The notes beneath the pieces were generated by a model. It did not search any database. It saw nothing but the letters and a program-made list of their open reading frames with translations, and had not been told where the DNA came from. Positions 35,801 through 47,800 of a stretch of DNA of 64,000 nt are shown here, one piece after another. Positions within the stretch are counted from its first letter, which is position 1, and each line of letters opens with the position of its first letter. The position numbers and the translations under genes are program-made. This stretch comes from Lamellibrachia columna (taxonomy: Eukaryota > Annelida > Polychaeta > Sabellida > Siboglinidae). The stretch lies in NCBI GenBank assembly GCA_963662155.1, contig OY759269.1, positions 19,502,864 to 19,566,863 on the forward strand, written 5' to 3'.

Positions 35801-38800
35801 ACCAGGGAGCCGTTCTTATCTTTAATAACTGTAGCCTTGTGTTGTTGTTTTCTTTTCAGCTACTGTCTTTCTCAATGTTGTCACATTGCTCCGAGATCCA
35901 TTCTTGTTTTGATGGTGCGATTGACAGTGTGGTATTGTTCTGCTGTTTCAGGGGTGGGGTTCTTTGTCTTCTTCGTGTTTCTCCTTATATCACAGAGATC
36001 AAGGATGTTGTTGGTAATCCACGGTTGGATCTTTTAGCTTTCTTCGCCAAGTACTTCTATGGCTGTTTCCTGTACAACTCCCTTGATGTTGTTGGTGAGG
36101 AAGTTCGTCTTCTTCAAAAAGATTTAGATTTATTCTAGCCTCAAAATATTCGAATTCATGGGCTTTCCTGGTGATGTATCATTTTGTATTATGATAACTA
36201 TTTCATCCTATTACGGCAACCTTCAAAAACTATTACTTACTTAGTCCTCTTCGCTTAAGGTAGATCATAGGGCCAAAATTACTCTTTTTCAACGCACTCT
36301 GTTATTTGCTGCTTTCATCATATCTTTACAGGTGGTTCCATGTTTTTTTACTTCTTCGGCTACTGATCTCCTCTAAGTAGTTTTGGGTCTGCCTGTTTTT
36401 CTTTTTCCTTGTGGATTCCAGTCTAAGGCCTGTCTCGTGACATTGTTATTGTTTTCGGAAGGTGTGTCCTATCCATATCCATTTTTTTCTTGCAATCTCT
36501 CTCTTGATGCTGTGTTGGTCTGTCCAGATTTCTTTGTTTGTGGTTTTATCTTGCCATTTGGTTTTCAGGATGTATCTCAGACATTTGTTAATGAATGTTT
36601 GTAGATTTGGGTTGTTGTCTTGTTTGCTCTCCATGTCTCAGAGCTATATAGCAGCACACTTTTCATGTTAGTATTGAAAATTCTGATCTTGTTTCATGTT
36701 AAGAAAGATGATGTGTTCCACACTGTCTTTAAAATGCTGAATGCATGCCTGGCCTTTGCAATCCTGTTTTTTTTCCTCCTAGGTTTGTCACTACACTTCC
36801 CAGATAAGTCAATTTATTTTTTTATTCATCTTTTCCCTTCAGCTGTATCTTAGTTTGTTGTGTACTGTTCACCTTTAGTAGTTTTGTTTTCTCAGGGCTT
36901 TCTACACAGGAACCTCCGGAACTGCTCGCAGGAATGTTGACGCCTTGCATACATCGCTCTCATTAGATCCACCCTGGAATATGGGCGGTAGTGTGGGACC
37001 CCTACCTCAAACAAGATGGTGGAAAAGCTTGAACGCATTCAACATCAGGCCGCACGCTTCATCACTAGACTACAGATGTCGGGAGCCTGCATGGATGCAT
37101 TGGCAGAATGCTTGACTTCCTCGATCTCCCACCCTTGGAAGAACAATGCAGGCAACTCAGGCTGACAATGATGTACAAGATAGCACAAGCCTGGTCCCAG
37201 CCCTACCTGCGGATGCCTAAATTTTAATTGGAATAAGTTATATAAGTTGCCTTCATGCAGCAGCCAGAACCTGGCTGCACGAGAAGGACAGGCGGTTTGC
37301 CCATTGAACCTGCATGACCATGGGGTCTAAATAAAATGCGTTGTTGTACTGGAAAGTAACTTTTTTATCTGTTCAATTACGCATTTTTCATGTATGTCAT
37401 GTGATAAGTTGCCCCCAATTCTGCCCCCTTGCCCAAAACATATTTTAACGCGCACGAACTGCCCTTTTTTCAGACTCAACACCATGCTCTTTTGAAAACC
37501 TAGACAAATCATTGTTTCTGTGTGTTTATCTTCAAGTCTGTCTTTTATGCATCCTGCGTCAATTTGCTGGACTTCTTTGCATGTGTTTGTGTGTATGTGA
37601 TAGTAGGCAGATGTCGTCCGAAAAATCTAGATCATCCAACTGTTTAGTGAATTCCACTGAATTTGACAGTCTATTTAACATTCTCTCTCACTGTTTAACA
37701 GTCTCTCTCACTGTTCAACAATCTCTCTCACTGTCTGTTTAACAGTTTCTCTCACTGTTCAGTCTATCACCATGATAAAAATTAATGGTGATAGGATGCA
37801 CCCGTCTTACGCCAGTCTTTAACTTTAACTGTCTCAGACAGTTTTTTATTATGGATAACTTGGCAGGAGGAGTTTTCATACATCTGCTGGATTAGTGTCA
37901 CAAACTTTGCTGGTATTCCATAGTGATGCATCAGAATCTAGATAATGGCTATGTCGTCTACACTATCATAAGCTTTCTCGAAGTCTATGAAATTAATCTA
38001 TAGGGGTGACTGCCACTCAATTGATTGTTCTATGATTATTCTCAGTTTAGCAATATGTCAGTTTGTTTTTTCCGAAAATCAGCTTGTTCTTCATGTAGCT
38101 TTTCATCCAGTGGTCCTTTCAGTCTGTCCAGTAGTATGCGTGTGAAGACTACTTCGGATAGGAGAGTGATTCCTCTCCAGTTCTTGCACATTCCAAAGTC
38201 ACCTTTCTTTGGCAGTTTTACAAGGTATCCATTGTTTCCATTCTGTTGGGACTTTCTCGTTCCCAGATCTTCAGGAATAGATGGTGCAACATATCTGTTG
38301 TTGTTATTGGGTCTGCTTTCAGAGCCTCATGTGGTATGCTGTCTGGTCCTAGCATCTTTCCATCCTTTAACATTTTCCGTGCTCTATCTATTTCAGCTTT
38401 TGACGACAATTAATAACATTTCTTCTATTGGTATGTCTAGTCTTTCCGCTGATGGGTCTCTGTTGAGGATTTCTTTGAACTGTTCTTCCTGTCTTGACAT
38501 TTGCTCCACTTCCTGTTTATGGTTCTTCCTTTCTTGGCTTTCACTGATTTTGAAGGATTTCTTCTTTTCCCCGCTAGTGTTCTTGTTATATCATAGAGTT
38601 CCTTCATGTTTCTTCTGTGCGCTGCCATTTCAGCCTGTGTTGCTAGGTCATTGATGTAGTTTTGCTTGTTGTGACATATTGAATTATATGGTGACCCGTA
38701 GCAATCAGCAATGTACTAATGACGGAGGTTATTTTATTTTTATTAGCCAATTAATAAATAGCAGGTGTGTATGCCGTTACACCTGCTATGGAATGTTGTA

Positions 38801-41800
38801 ATGTTGAAATAATCACAGCATATTACATGGTGTCGGAAGTGGTAAGATCGTAAAATGTCGCTCGAATTTCGGCCGCCGGACAGTATAAATCTGTCAGGCA
38901 ATATTGCCGACTATTGGCATTTATGGAAACAGCGATTTAACCTGTTTATAATGGCCATAGAGAGCGACGCAAAAGTCGACAACGTCAAAATCGCCATGCT
39001 GTTGGTTTCGATAGGACCTGACGCACTCGATCGATACAACCATTTCAACTTCGATGAGGCTGCCGGCGAAGACAGCAAAAGCTAGGTTCAGGTGATGCAA
39101 AAGTTCGAAGATCACTTCAATGGCCTAAAACGAACTGTATTCAACCGATACAAGTTCTGGACATACAGGCGGGCCGAACAACAGCCGTTTGTTGATTACT
39201 TGTCAACAATACAAAACTTAGCAGATGCATGCGAGTTTGTAGAGAAAGAGAACATGATTCGAGACAAAATCGTGTTTTCTATTGCGCTACGGCTCTTGAG
39301 ACAAGAGAACTTAACCCCAACTAAAACACATGATCTATGCGCTGCGTTTGAGGTCACACAGAATGAGGTCAGGTCAAAGTCAACACACGACACACAATTA
39401 ACCACAGAGAAGGCGGTCAACTACGTAAAAGACGTCGTGTGAACCAAGATACAAAGTCTAATCCCTTCTCTCAGCGTAGCAACCAAGGATACTCATCATC
39501 TAAGAACGACCACCGTGCCGCCACCACTGCAAACAAACACCAGCTATGCAGACGCTGCGGAACCAAGCATGAAGTGCGCAAGTGCCCAGCGTACGGCGCT
39601 ACATGTTACAAGTGCAACGGGCGGAACCACTACTCAGCAGTGTATAAATCTAAATCAATGCCCGCTGTGACGACACCGCATGGTCATGATGAAGACAGCA
39701 GTGAGGATGAGTTCTTCCTTCACTCGGTCATCAAATGTGTCAAATTGTTACAACACGATGGTTCGTCTTCATGGTACTCGTACGTCAATGTGTGTAATTC
39801 GCGCATAAAGATGAAGGTAGACACATGTGCAGAGACAAATACGATGTCAATTAAAACATGGAAGCATATCCGAGAAAAGCCAAACTTGAACTGCAGCTCC
39901 GTTGTTCTCAAAACACTTGGAGTGGAGTAGTCGAACATTACGGTGTTGCTGAAGTGATATAACAAGTTGGCGAGCTGTACGTCACCAGAGAGAAGTGCGT
40001 GCCGATTTTAGGACTTGAGGTCAGCGTGACTGTTGGTCTGGTGCAGCCGGGCGATAATCTCGTGACGTCACAAGGTGATCGAGTCCAACAAATGGACGCA
40101 GTCGAGGAAACCGTGCACGCAATCCCGATGGAGATGCTCGAGAACGAATACAAAGAAGTATTATCTGGTCTTGGCTGTTGTGTATCGTGTTTGCAGCAGA
40201 AAGGTTCCACCAATACATCTATGGGCGCGACGTGGAGGTGCAGAGCGATCATAAACCGTTGGACACGATCACGAGAACGCCGCTACACAATGCGTCACCG
40301 CGTCTTCAACTGATGCTACTCCGACTGCTGCGGTACAAACCGTCTATTCGATGCGTACAAGGGTCTACAATGTACATTGCTGACACCATGTCACGTGCAT
40401 TCTTGTCAACAGACTCTCAGCCAGACCACAACATGGAGATGAGAATACACTCTGCCTCTAAGTACTTTCCTGCTACGCCACAGAAGCTTCAAGCACTGAA
40501 GGATGCGTCACTGAACGATGATGTGCAGAACCAAATCAGGCGATACGTCATGCATGGCTGGCCGAAATACAAAGACAACGCGTCTCCACAATATTATATT
40601 AACATGCATATTGGGGAATCCGAGATGAGATCCACTGTGAGGATGATTTGCTCTTCGTGGGTGGGAAACTCGTAGTTGTCAACGCAACGAGAGGTGAGAT
40701 GTTGTCAAGGTTACACGAAGGTCACCTGGGAATAGAAAAGTGTCGCGCTAGGGCTCGTGAGATCATGCATTGGCCCAACATTTGTGCTGACATCGAGGAA
40801 ACAGTAGCCCAATGTGCTACTTGTGAAACATTCAGGAGGCAGAACAACAAACAACCGATAATCCCTCATGAGATACCCGATCGACCTTGGGCAAAGGTCG
40901 GCGCAGATATCTTCTCGTTCAAGGACCACGTTTACTTAGTAGTCGTTGATTACTTCTCAAAATTTCCAGAGGTAGCGCAAGTCACCTGCAAAATTGCAAA
41001 TGGCGTCATCTCTGTACTAAGGCAAATCTTCGCACGACACGGAATACCAGAAACGATGATATGTGACAACATGCCGTTCCTGAGTCACGTGATGGCGGGC
41101 TTTGCTACTGAGGTGGGATTCGAGATCGTCACCAGCAGTCCGAGGTACGCGCTGTCCAACGGCCAGAGCGAGAAGTTTGTGGGCATCGTGAAATCGTACA
41201 TGCGCAAAGATGTCTCTCCTGCAATACCGCAATACCTGCAATACCGGAATACTGCAATTACAGGAGCGCAGTACTCGCCTGCTCAATTCTTAATGAGTCG
41301 GCAACTGAGAGACAAAATGCCGAGTACATCGAACACACTGAAACCAGCTGTGGCTACCGACGGCAAATCAACCCTGAGACGACGATAAACGCGTCAAAAG
41401 CACTTCAACAACCGGGGCACGACGACACGCGCACCACATCGAACTGGAGACAATATATGAGTGCGCCTACACAACACGTGGGACCGCGCCATCGTCACTG
41501 GAGAGTGCGCCACCCCGAGGTCGCATGTCATCACCACTGATAATGGCGGCAACTACCGGCGAAATGAGAGGGTTCTCAACAAGGCGAGAGAGGTCACACA
41601 CGTCAAGCCTCCAGAGTCGATGGAGCGTAACGACCGTGATGATGACCTACGCACGACCGATCCTCAACGAGAGGTCGACAGTCCAACGGACAATCCTGCT
41701 ATCGTGCGATCACCGCTAGCTGCCGAGCCAGGTACCCAACCACTCGTCGCGGGCTAGTAAGCGGACTTTCAACCCAGCCGAGGCAAGTCTCCCGCTTGAA

Positions 41801-44800
41801 GTCAAAGCCACAGTGGCAGCAGGACTTTGAGATGGGCGTTAAGTAAATTCTTGAACAATGTTATTGGTCAGAATTTGGACTTCAACATGTTACAGTTAGG
41901 GTCAGTAATTACAGATAATAAGTTTGTCTTGCAGTAGTGTTGATGCCCATATTTGACTTAGGCATTTAAAAGGCTATCTTTAATAGTTGGCCTAGTCTAT
42001 ACTGAATTTTGCAGTTTATCTTCTATTTTAATAACGGGGGATGTGACATATTGAATTATATGGTGACCCCTAGCGATCATCAGTGTACTAATGACGGGGG
42101 TCATTTTATTTTTATTAGCCAATCAATAAATAGCAGGTGTGTGTGCCGTGACCGCTACTATGGCGTGTTGTAGTGTTGAAATAATCACATGTTAAACTTG
42201 TATTTTCTAGCGTTCTTCTTGACTGCTTTGTTTAGTTGCCAGTATTTTGCTTGGTGTTCTTGTTTCTCTTCTACTGTCTTGCATCGATTGACCATTTGTT
42301 TCCTTTCTTTGATCAGCATCCGTGTTGCTGTTAATAGCCACACCTTGTGTTTTTTCTCCCTTTTGACTAAGACTTCTTTGCATACTTGTTTCCAGGTTTC
42401 TTGTAGTGTGGCTCAGACAATGTCTATGGAGTCCTCTGTCATATCCTCTAGGCCTGTTTCTCACAGCACAGTTTAACTCAAGTTTTATTTCTCTTGACTT
42501 TAGCTTTTGAACATTGTACTATTGTTGTGGTCTACTTGCTGTGTCTGCGTATTTCTTCAGCTTTTCTTCTTCTTCTTCCTGTGAAGGACTGGGCTCCTTA
42601 GGAGCGTCGTAAGTCCTGCGGCGTCTGTGTTCGTTGGTAGTTCCAGTCAGGGCCAATTAAAAGACATTGCACCGCTATTGGGGCAACAATGGGTGTTTTT
42701 AGGTTAAAAACTATATTAAAATCTATATACACGATCTGAAGGTATTTATGGAGTGATGAGAACTGGCTGCAGTTTGTGGAGACTGCGGCCTAGTCGACTC
42801 TGGAAGGACTCCAGTGAAGGGGCTGAGGAGATAGAGGTTGGGAGGTGGTTCCACTCAGACACTGTACGGGGGAAGAAATAGTGAAAGAGGGCAGGGTGTT
42901 GGATTTGTTCCTGATGCAGGCGTTGTGCTCCTCTAGTCCTTCGGTCAGCATGGTGGAAGAAATTTGCTGGGTTGAGGTCTACGAGGCCTTTGTTGATTTT
43001 GTAGAGCACCCCAGGCGGATCTGTCGTCTTCGATGTTCCAGACTTGTCCATTTTTGATTTTCGAGCATAGATGTTACACTGCCTGGTGATCTGTCCATGT
43101 AGTTGTTGTTCACATATCTGGCTGCTCGGCGTTGGACGTTTTCAAGGGGTTGGGCATCCTTTTGCTTGTATGGATCCCAGACAGCTAAGGCGTATTCCAA
43201 AGTGGGGCGTACCAATGTGGTGTAGGTTGCCGTCTTGACTTTAGGGGTACACTCTCTGAAGTTCCTTCGCAGGAACCCCATTGTCCGGTTTCCTCTTGCC
43301 GCTACATCCTCTACATGGTTGGACCAGGAGAGATCACTGCTGATGTTGATGCCCAAGTATTTGTTGGTACTTGTCGTTTCCAGTGTTTAATTATGGAGAG
43401 AATAGTTGGATGTTAGGATTTCCCTTCGCTTGTTGGGCATGATCCGGATGACTTTGCATTTGCTCGTGTTGAAGTTCATTTGCCAGGTGTGTTCCCACTC
43501 TTCCAGGGAGTTAAGGTCTTGCTGAAGTAGGGCCTGGTCTTGGAGGTCCTTAATTCTTCTGTAGAGGAGGCTGTCATCTGCGAAGATGAAGCTTTATTCA
43601 CAGAGTTCCCAGTAGAAGATGGCGGTATGATGCTACATCTGCATTTCTCTTTACTCATGTGTCCAGGAGACTTCTTCTCCATTTCCTGCCTATGGCTGTG
43701 TGGTCGATCTGGCTCTCTGTTTCCCATCTGGTGAGACCAATGTGGCTTTGTGCATTGTTTTGAAGACACTGCCACCAATAACTAAATCGTTAAATGTACA
43801 AAAGTCAGCAAACAGTTCTCCATTTTCGTTCATGGTTCCAAATCCATGCTTTCCCATTATTTCTTCCCTGCCTGTGTTGTCTAAACCCACTTTTGCATTT
43901 GTGTCTCCCATTAGTATTTCTAGTCTCTGCTTGGTGTTTCATCCAGCACATTTCGTAGTCTATTGTAGGATTTATCTTTTGCTTCTTCGTTGTCACTGTT
44001 TGTTGGGGCATAACACTGGATCACACTAACATTCATTCCAATTGATTTGAATCTTGCTGTAATGATTCTTGGCTACACAGGGTTCCACTCCATGCAGGCT
44101 TTCGTGGCACTTTGTTTTGCCATTATTTGCATTCCGTGTGTGTGTGCATGGTCTTCGTCTTCATGTCCTGGGTACATTATGTGTTCTCCTGTAGAAAGCT
44201 TAGTTTGTCTGGCTCCGTTCCATCTATTCTCGCTTAGACCCAGGCACCTGAATGTTGTATTTCTTCATTTCATGAGCCACTTGATCCGCCTCCCCAGTCT
44301 GGTACATGGTCCGAACATTCCAGGTGCCTATTCTGGTGTTTCTTTTGGCAGTAAGCAGATGATCTATCAGCGGTCTGACTTCCCGAGGGCTTTCATCAGG
44401 TCGCATCATGTTGCACTCCAAGGAGGCATCATCTTGGGTTGTTGTGTTAGTTGAATAGTTTATTGTTTCGATTTATGTAATCAGCTTTACCCCTGGATGG
44501 GTGATTAGCCCAGTCAGTGGGGTGTTCTTTTAGGGTTTTGCTTCCCTTATCCCTTTTTATTGTGTATGTCCCCTTGTCATAAGACTCTGGAACAACGGGG
44601 TCGCCACGAGAAGGTACAGTCGGACTTGCTCGTAAGAGATTGTGTGTCACATCACTGAGCCATTTGTACCCCTCAAAAAACTGCAGTAAGTTTTTTGCTT
44701 GGCTCAAAAGCCCAATTGGTGGTCTAAGGGTATAATGACTCATTGACACGATATGTGAACACTTTACTGCATAATCTCGCCATTTCTAAACATGGCTGAG

Positions 44801-47800
44801 AGTTGCTTTTGCTACAAACACTTCTGGTCAATGACTTACGACTTACTGGAGCACGCTGTTTCGCCTGGCAATTGCACGTAGCCATAATTGCATCTTCCCG
44901 GAGAGCACACCAAACTGTTGTCTGTCTTATTCAAACTACAGCGGTTACAGCCCTCAGGGCATGCTGAAAAGCAACACAAAGTACAGTGGTTAGTCTCAAG
45001 GGCATGCTGAAAGACAACACAAAGTACAGGGGTTAGTCTTGAGGGCATGCTGAAAGACAACACAAAGTACAGGGGCTAGTCTTGAGGGCATGCTAAAAGA
45101 CAACACAAAGTACAGGTGTTATTCTTGAGGGCATGCTAAAAGACAACACAAAGTACAGGTGTTATTCTTGAGGGCATGCTGAAAGGCAACACAACGTACA
45201 GTGATAACTGCCTTGAGGGCACGATAAAAGTCAACACAAGGTAGTGGTCACGGTAAAGACACCGCAAAGTACCGTGATCATAACATTCAGGGCATACTAA
45301 AAGACAACACTAAGTATAGTGGTTAGTCTTAAGGACATGCCCAAAGATAACACAAAGTGTAGTGGCTACATCCTTGAGGGCATGCTGAAAGACAAGTTGA
45401 AGTACAGTGGTCCCAGTCTTGAGGACATGCTGAAAGACAACTTGAAGTACAGTGGTCCCAGTCTTGAGGACATGCTGAAAGACAAGTTGAAGTACAGTGG
45501 TCCCAGTCTTGAGGACATGCTGAAAGACAACTTGAAGTACAGCGGTCCCAGTCTTGAGGACATGCTGAAAGACAACTTGAAGTACAGTGGTCCCAGTCCT
45601 GAGGACATGCTGAAAGACAACTTGAAGTACAATGGTCCCAGTCTTGAGGACATGCTGAAAGACAACTTGAAGTAATGTGGTCCCAGTCTCGAGGACATGC
45701 TGAAAGACAACTTGAAGTACAGTGGTCCCAGTCTTGAGGACATGCTGAAAGACAACTTGAAGTACAGTGGTCCCAGTCTTGAGGACATGCTGAAAGACAA
45801 CTTGAAGTACAGTGGTCCCAGTATTGAGGACATGCTGAAAGACAACTTGAAGTACAGTGGTCCCAGTCTTGAGGACATGCTGAAAGACAACTTGAAGTAC
45901 AGTGGCCCCAGTCTTGAGGACATGCTGAAAGACAACTTGAAGTACAGCGGTCCCAGTCTTGAGGACATGCTGAAAGACAACTTGAAGTACAGCGGTCCCA
46001 GTCTTGAGGACATGCTGAAAGACAACTTGAAGTAATGTGGTCCCAGTCTCGAGGACATGCTGAAAGACAACTTGAAGTACAGTGGTCCCAGTCTTGAGGA
46101 CATGCTGAAAGACAACTTGAAGTAATGTGGTCCCAGTCTCGAGGACATGCTGAAAGACAACTTGAAGTACAGTGGTCCCAGTCTTGAGGACATGCTGAAA
46201 GACAACTTGAAGTAATGTGGTCCCAGTCTCGAGGACATGCTGAAAGACAACTTGAAGTACAGTGGTCCCAGTCTTGAGGACATGCTGAAAGACAACTTGA
46301 AGTACAGTGGTCCCAGTCTTGAGGACATGCTAACAGACAACTTGAAGTAATGTGGTCCCAGTCTCTAGGACATGCTGAAAGACAACTTGAAGTACAGTGG
46401 TCCCAGTCTTGAGGACATGCTGAAAGACAACTTGAAGTACAGCGGTCCCAGTCTTGAGGACATGCTGAAAGACAACTTGAAGTACAGCGATCCCAGTCTT
46501 GAGGACATGCTGAAAGACAACTTGAAGTACAGCGATCCCAGTCTTGAGGACATGCTGAAAGACAACTTGAAGTACAGCGGTCCCAGTCTTGACGACATGC
46601 TGAAAGACAACTTGAAGTACAGTGGTCCCAGTCTTGAGGACATGCTGAAAGACAACTTGAAGTACAGTGGTCCCAGTCTGGAGGACATGCTGAAAGACAA
46701 CTTGAAGTAATGTGGTCCCAGTCTCGAGGACATGCTGAAAGACAACTTGAAGTACAGTGGTCCCAGTCTTGAGGACATGCTGAAAGACAACTTGAAGTAA
46801 TGTGGTCCCAGTCTTGAGGACATGCTGAAAGACAACTTGAAGTAATGTGGTCCCAGTCTCGAGGACATGCTGAAAGACAACTTGAAGTACAGTGGTCCCA
46901 GTCTGGAGGACATGCTGAAAGACAACTTGAAGTAATGTGGTCCCAGTCTTGAGGACATGCTGACAGACAACTTGAAGTAATGTGGTCCCAGTCTCGAGGA
47001 CATGCTGAAAGACAACTTGAAGTACAGTGGTCCCAGTCTTGAGGACATGCTGAAAGACAACTTGAAGTACAGCGGTCCCAGTCTTGAGGACATGCTGAAA
47101 GACAACTTGAAGTACAGTGGTCCCAGTCTTGAGGACATGCTGAAAGACAACTTGAAGTACAGTGGTCCCAGTCTTGAGGACATGCTGAAAGACAACTTGA
47201 AGTACAGTGATCCCAGTCTTGAGGACATGCTGAAAGACAACTTGAAGTACAGTGTTCCCAGTCTTGAGGACATGCTGAAAGACAACTTGAAGTACAGTGG
47301 TCCCAGTCTCGAGGACATGCTGAAAGACAACTTGAAGTACAGTGGTCCCAGTCTCGAGGACATGCTGAAAGACAACTTGAAGTACAGTGGCCCCAGTCTT
47401 GAGGACATGCTGAAAGACAACTTGAAGTACAGCGGTCCCAGTCTTGAGGACATGCTGAAAGACAACTTGAAGTACAGTGGTCCCAGTCTTGAGGACATGC
47501 TGAAAGACAACTTGAAGTAACGTGGTCCCAGTCTCGAGGACATGCTGAAAGACAACACAAACTACAACAGTCTTGAAAGCATGCTGAAAGGCAGCCCAAA
47601 GTACAGTGGTAACAGCCTTGAGGATGTGCAAGAAGTCAACACGAAGTACAGTGGTCACGCTAAAGACAACACAAAATACAGTGGTCACAACATTGAGGGC
47701 ATGCTGAAAAACAACACAGAGTACAGTGGTCACAGCCCTGAGGGCATGCTAAAAGACAACACAAAGGACAGTGTATATATCTGTAATGACATGCTGAAAA

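Larger units (their letters stand above)
33540..36140 (-). mobile_element. LINE-3: 5'-truncated non-LTR retrotransposon, split by a nested MITE pair
   Basis: Minus-strand pieces. The linker is at about 36140-35740 (PWITNNILDLCDIRRNT, then QELYNYELK). The RT start is at 34739-34455 (EEVHEALRTQKRGKSPDAD and NIPVELLKH). The RT palm is at 34405-33986 (EEQAGFRARRSTTEQIFNV at the start, CPLSPDLFNIFLE). The post-RT region is at 33944-33600. The palm motif is degenerate, with HNFIDHIVFDRMWHE where an aspartate-rich motif is expected. The endonuclease is missing. A roughly 1-kb MITE interrupts it at 34725-35733. The insertion lies in the e9 minisatellite. Confidence 0.75.
38671..42189 (+). mobile_element. 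Gypsy-2 LTR retrotransposon lacking its reverse transcriptase, inserted in LINE-4
   Basis: A 3.5-kb element with paired 147-bp LTRs and a 4-bp target duplication. Gag is at about 38855-39440, and paired zinc knuckles (CRRCGTKHEVRKC and CYKCNGRNH) are at about 39541-39640. The protease is at about 39780-39930, with VDTCAETN where DTGA is usual, so the catalytic motif is altered. An RT start (EYKEVLSGL) at about 40150 runs directly into RNase H (FAAERFHQYIYGRDVEVQ) at about 40190-40420. Integrase is at about 40650-41390. The RT palm is deleted. A purine tract (AACGGGGGA) precedes the 3' LTR. Confidence 0.85.

Noticed and set aside
44959..47600. CRISPR-like regular array
   Set aside because: The repeats are contiguous with no unique spacers, and the sequence is an animal gene intron.
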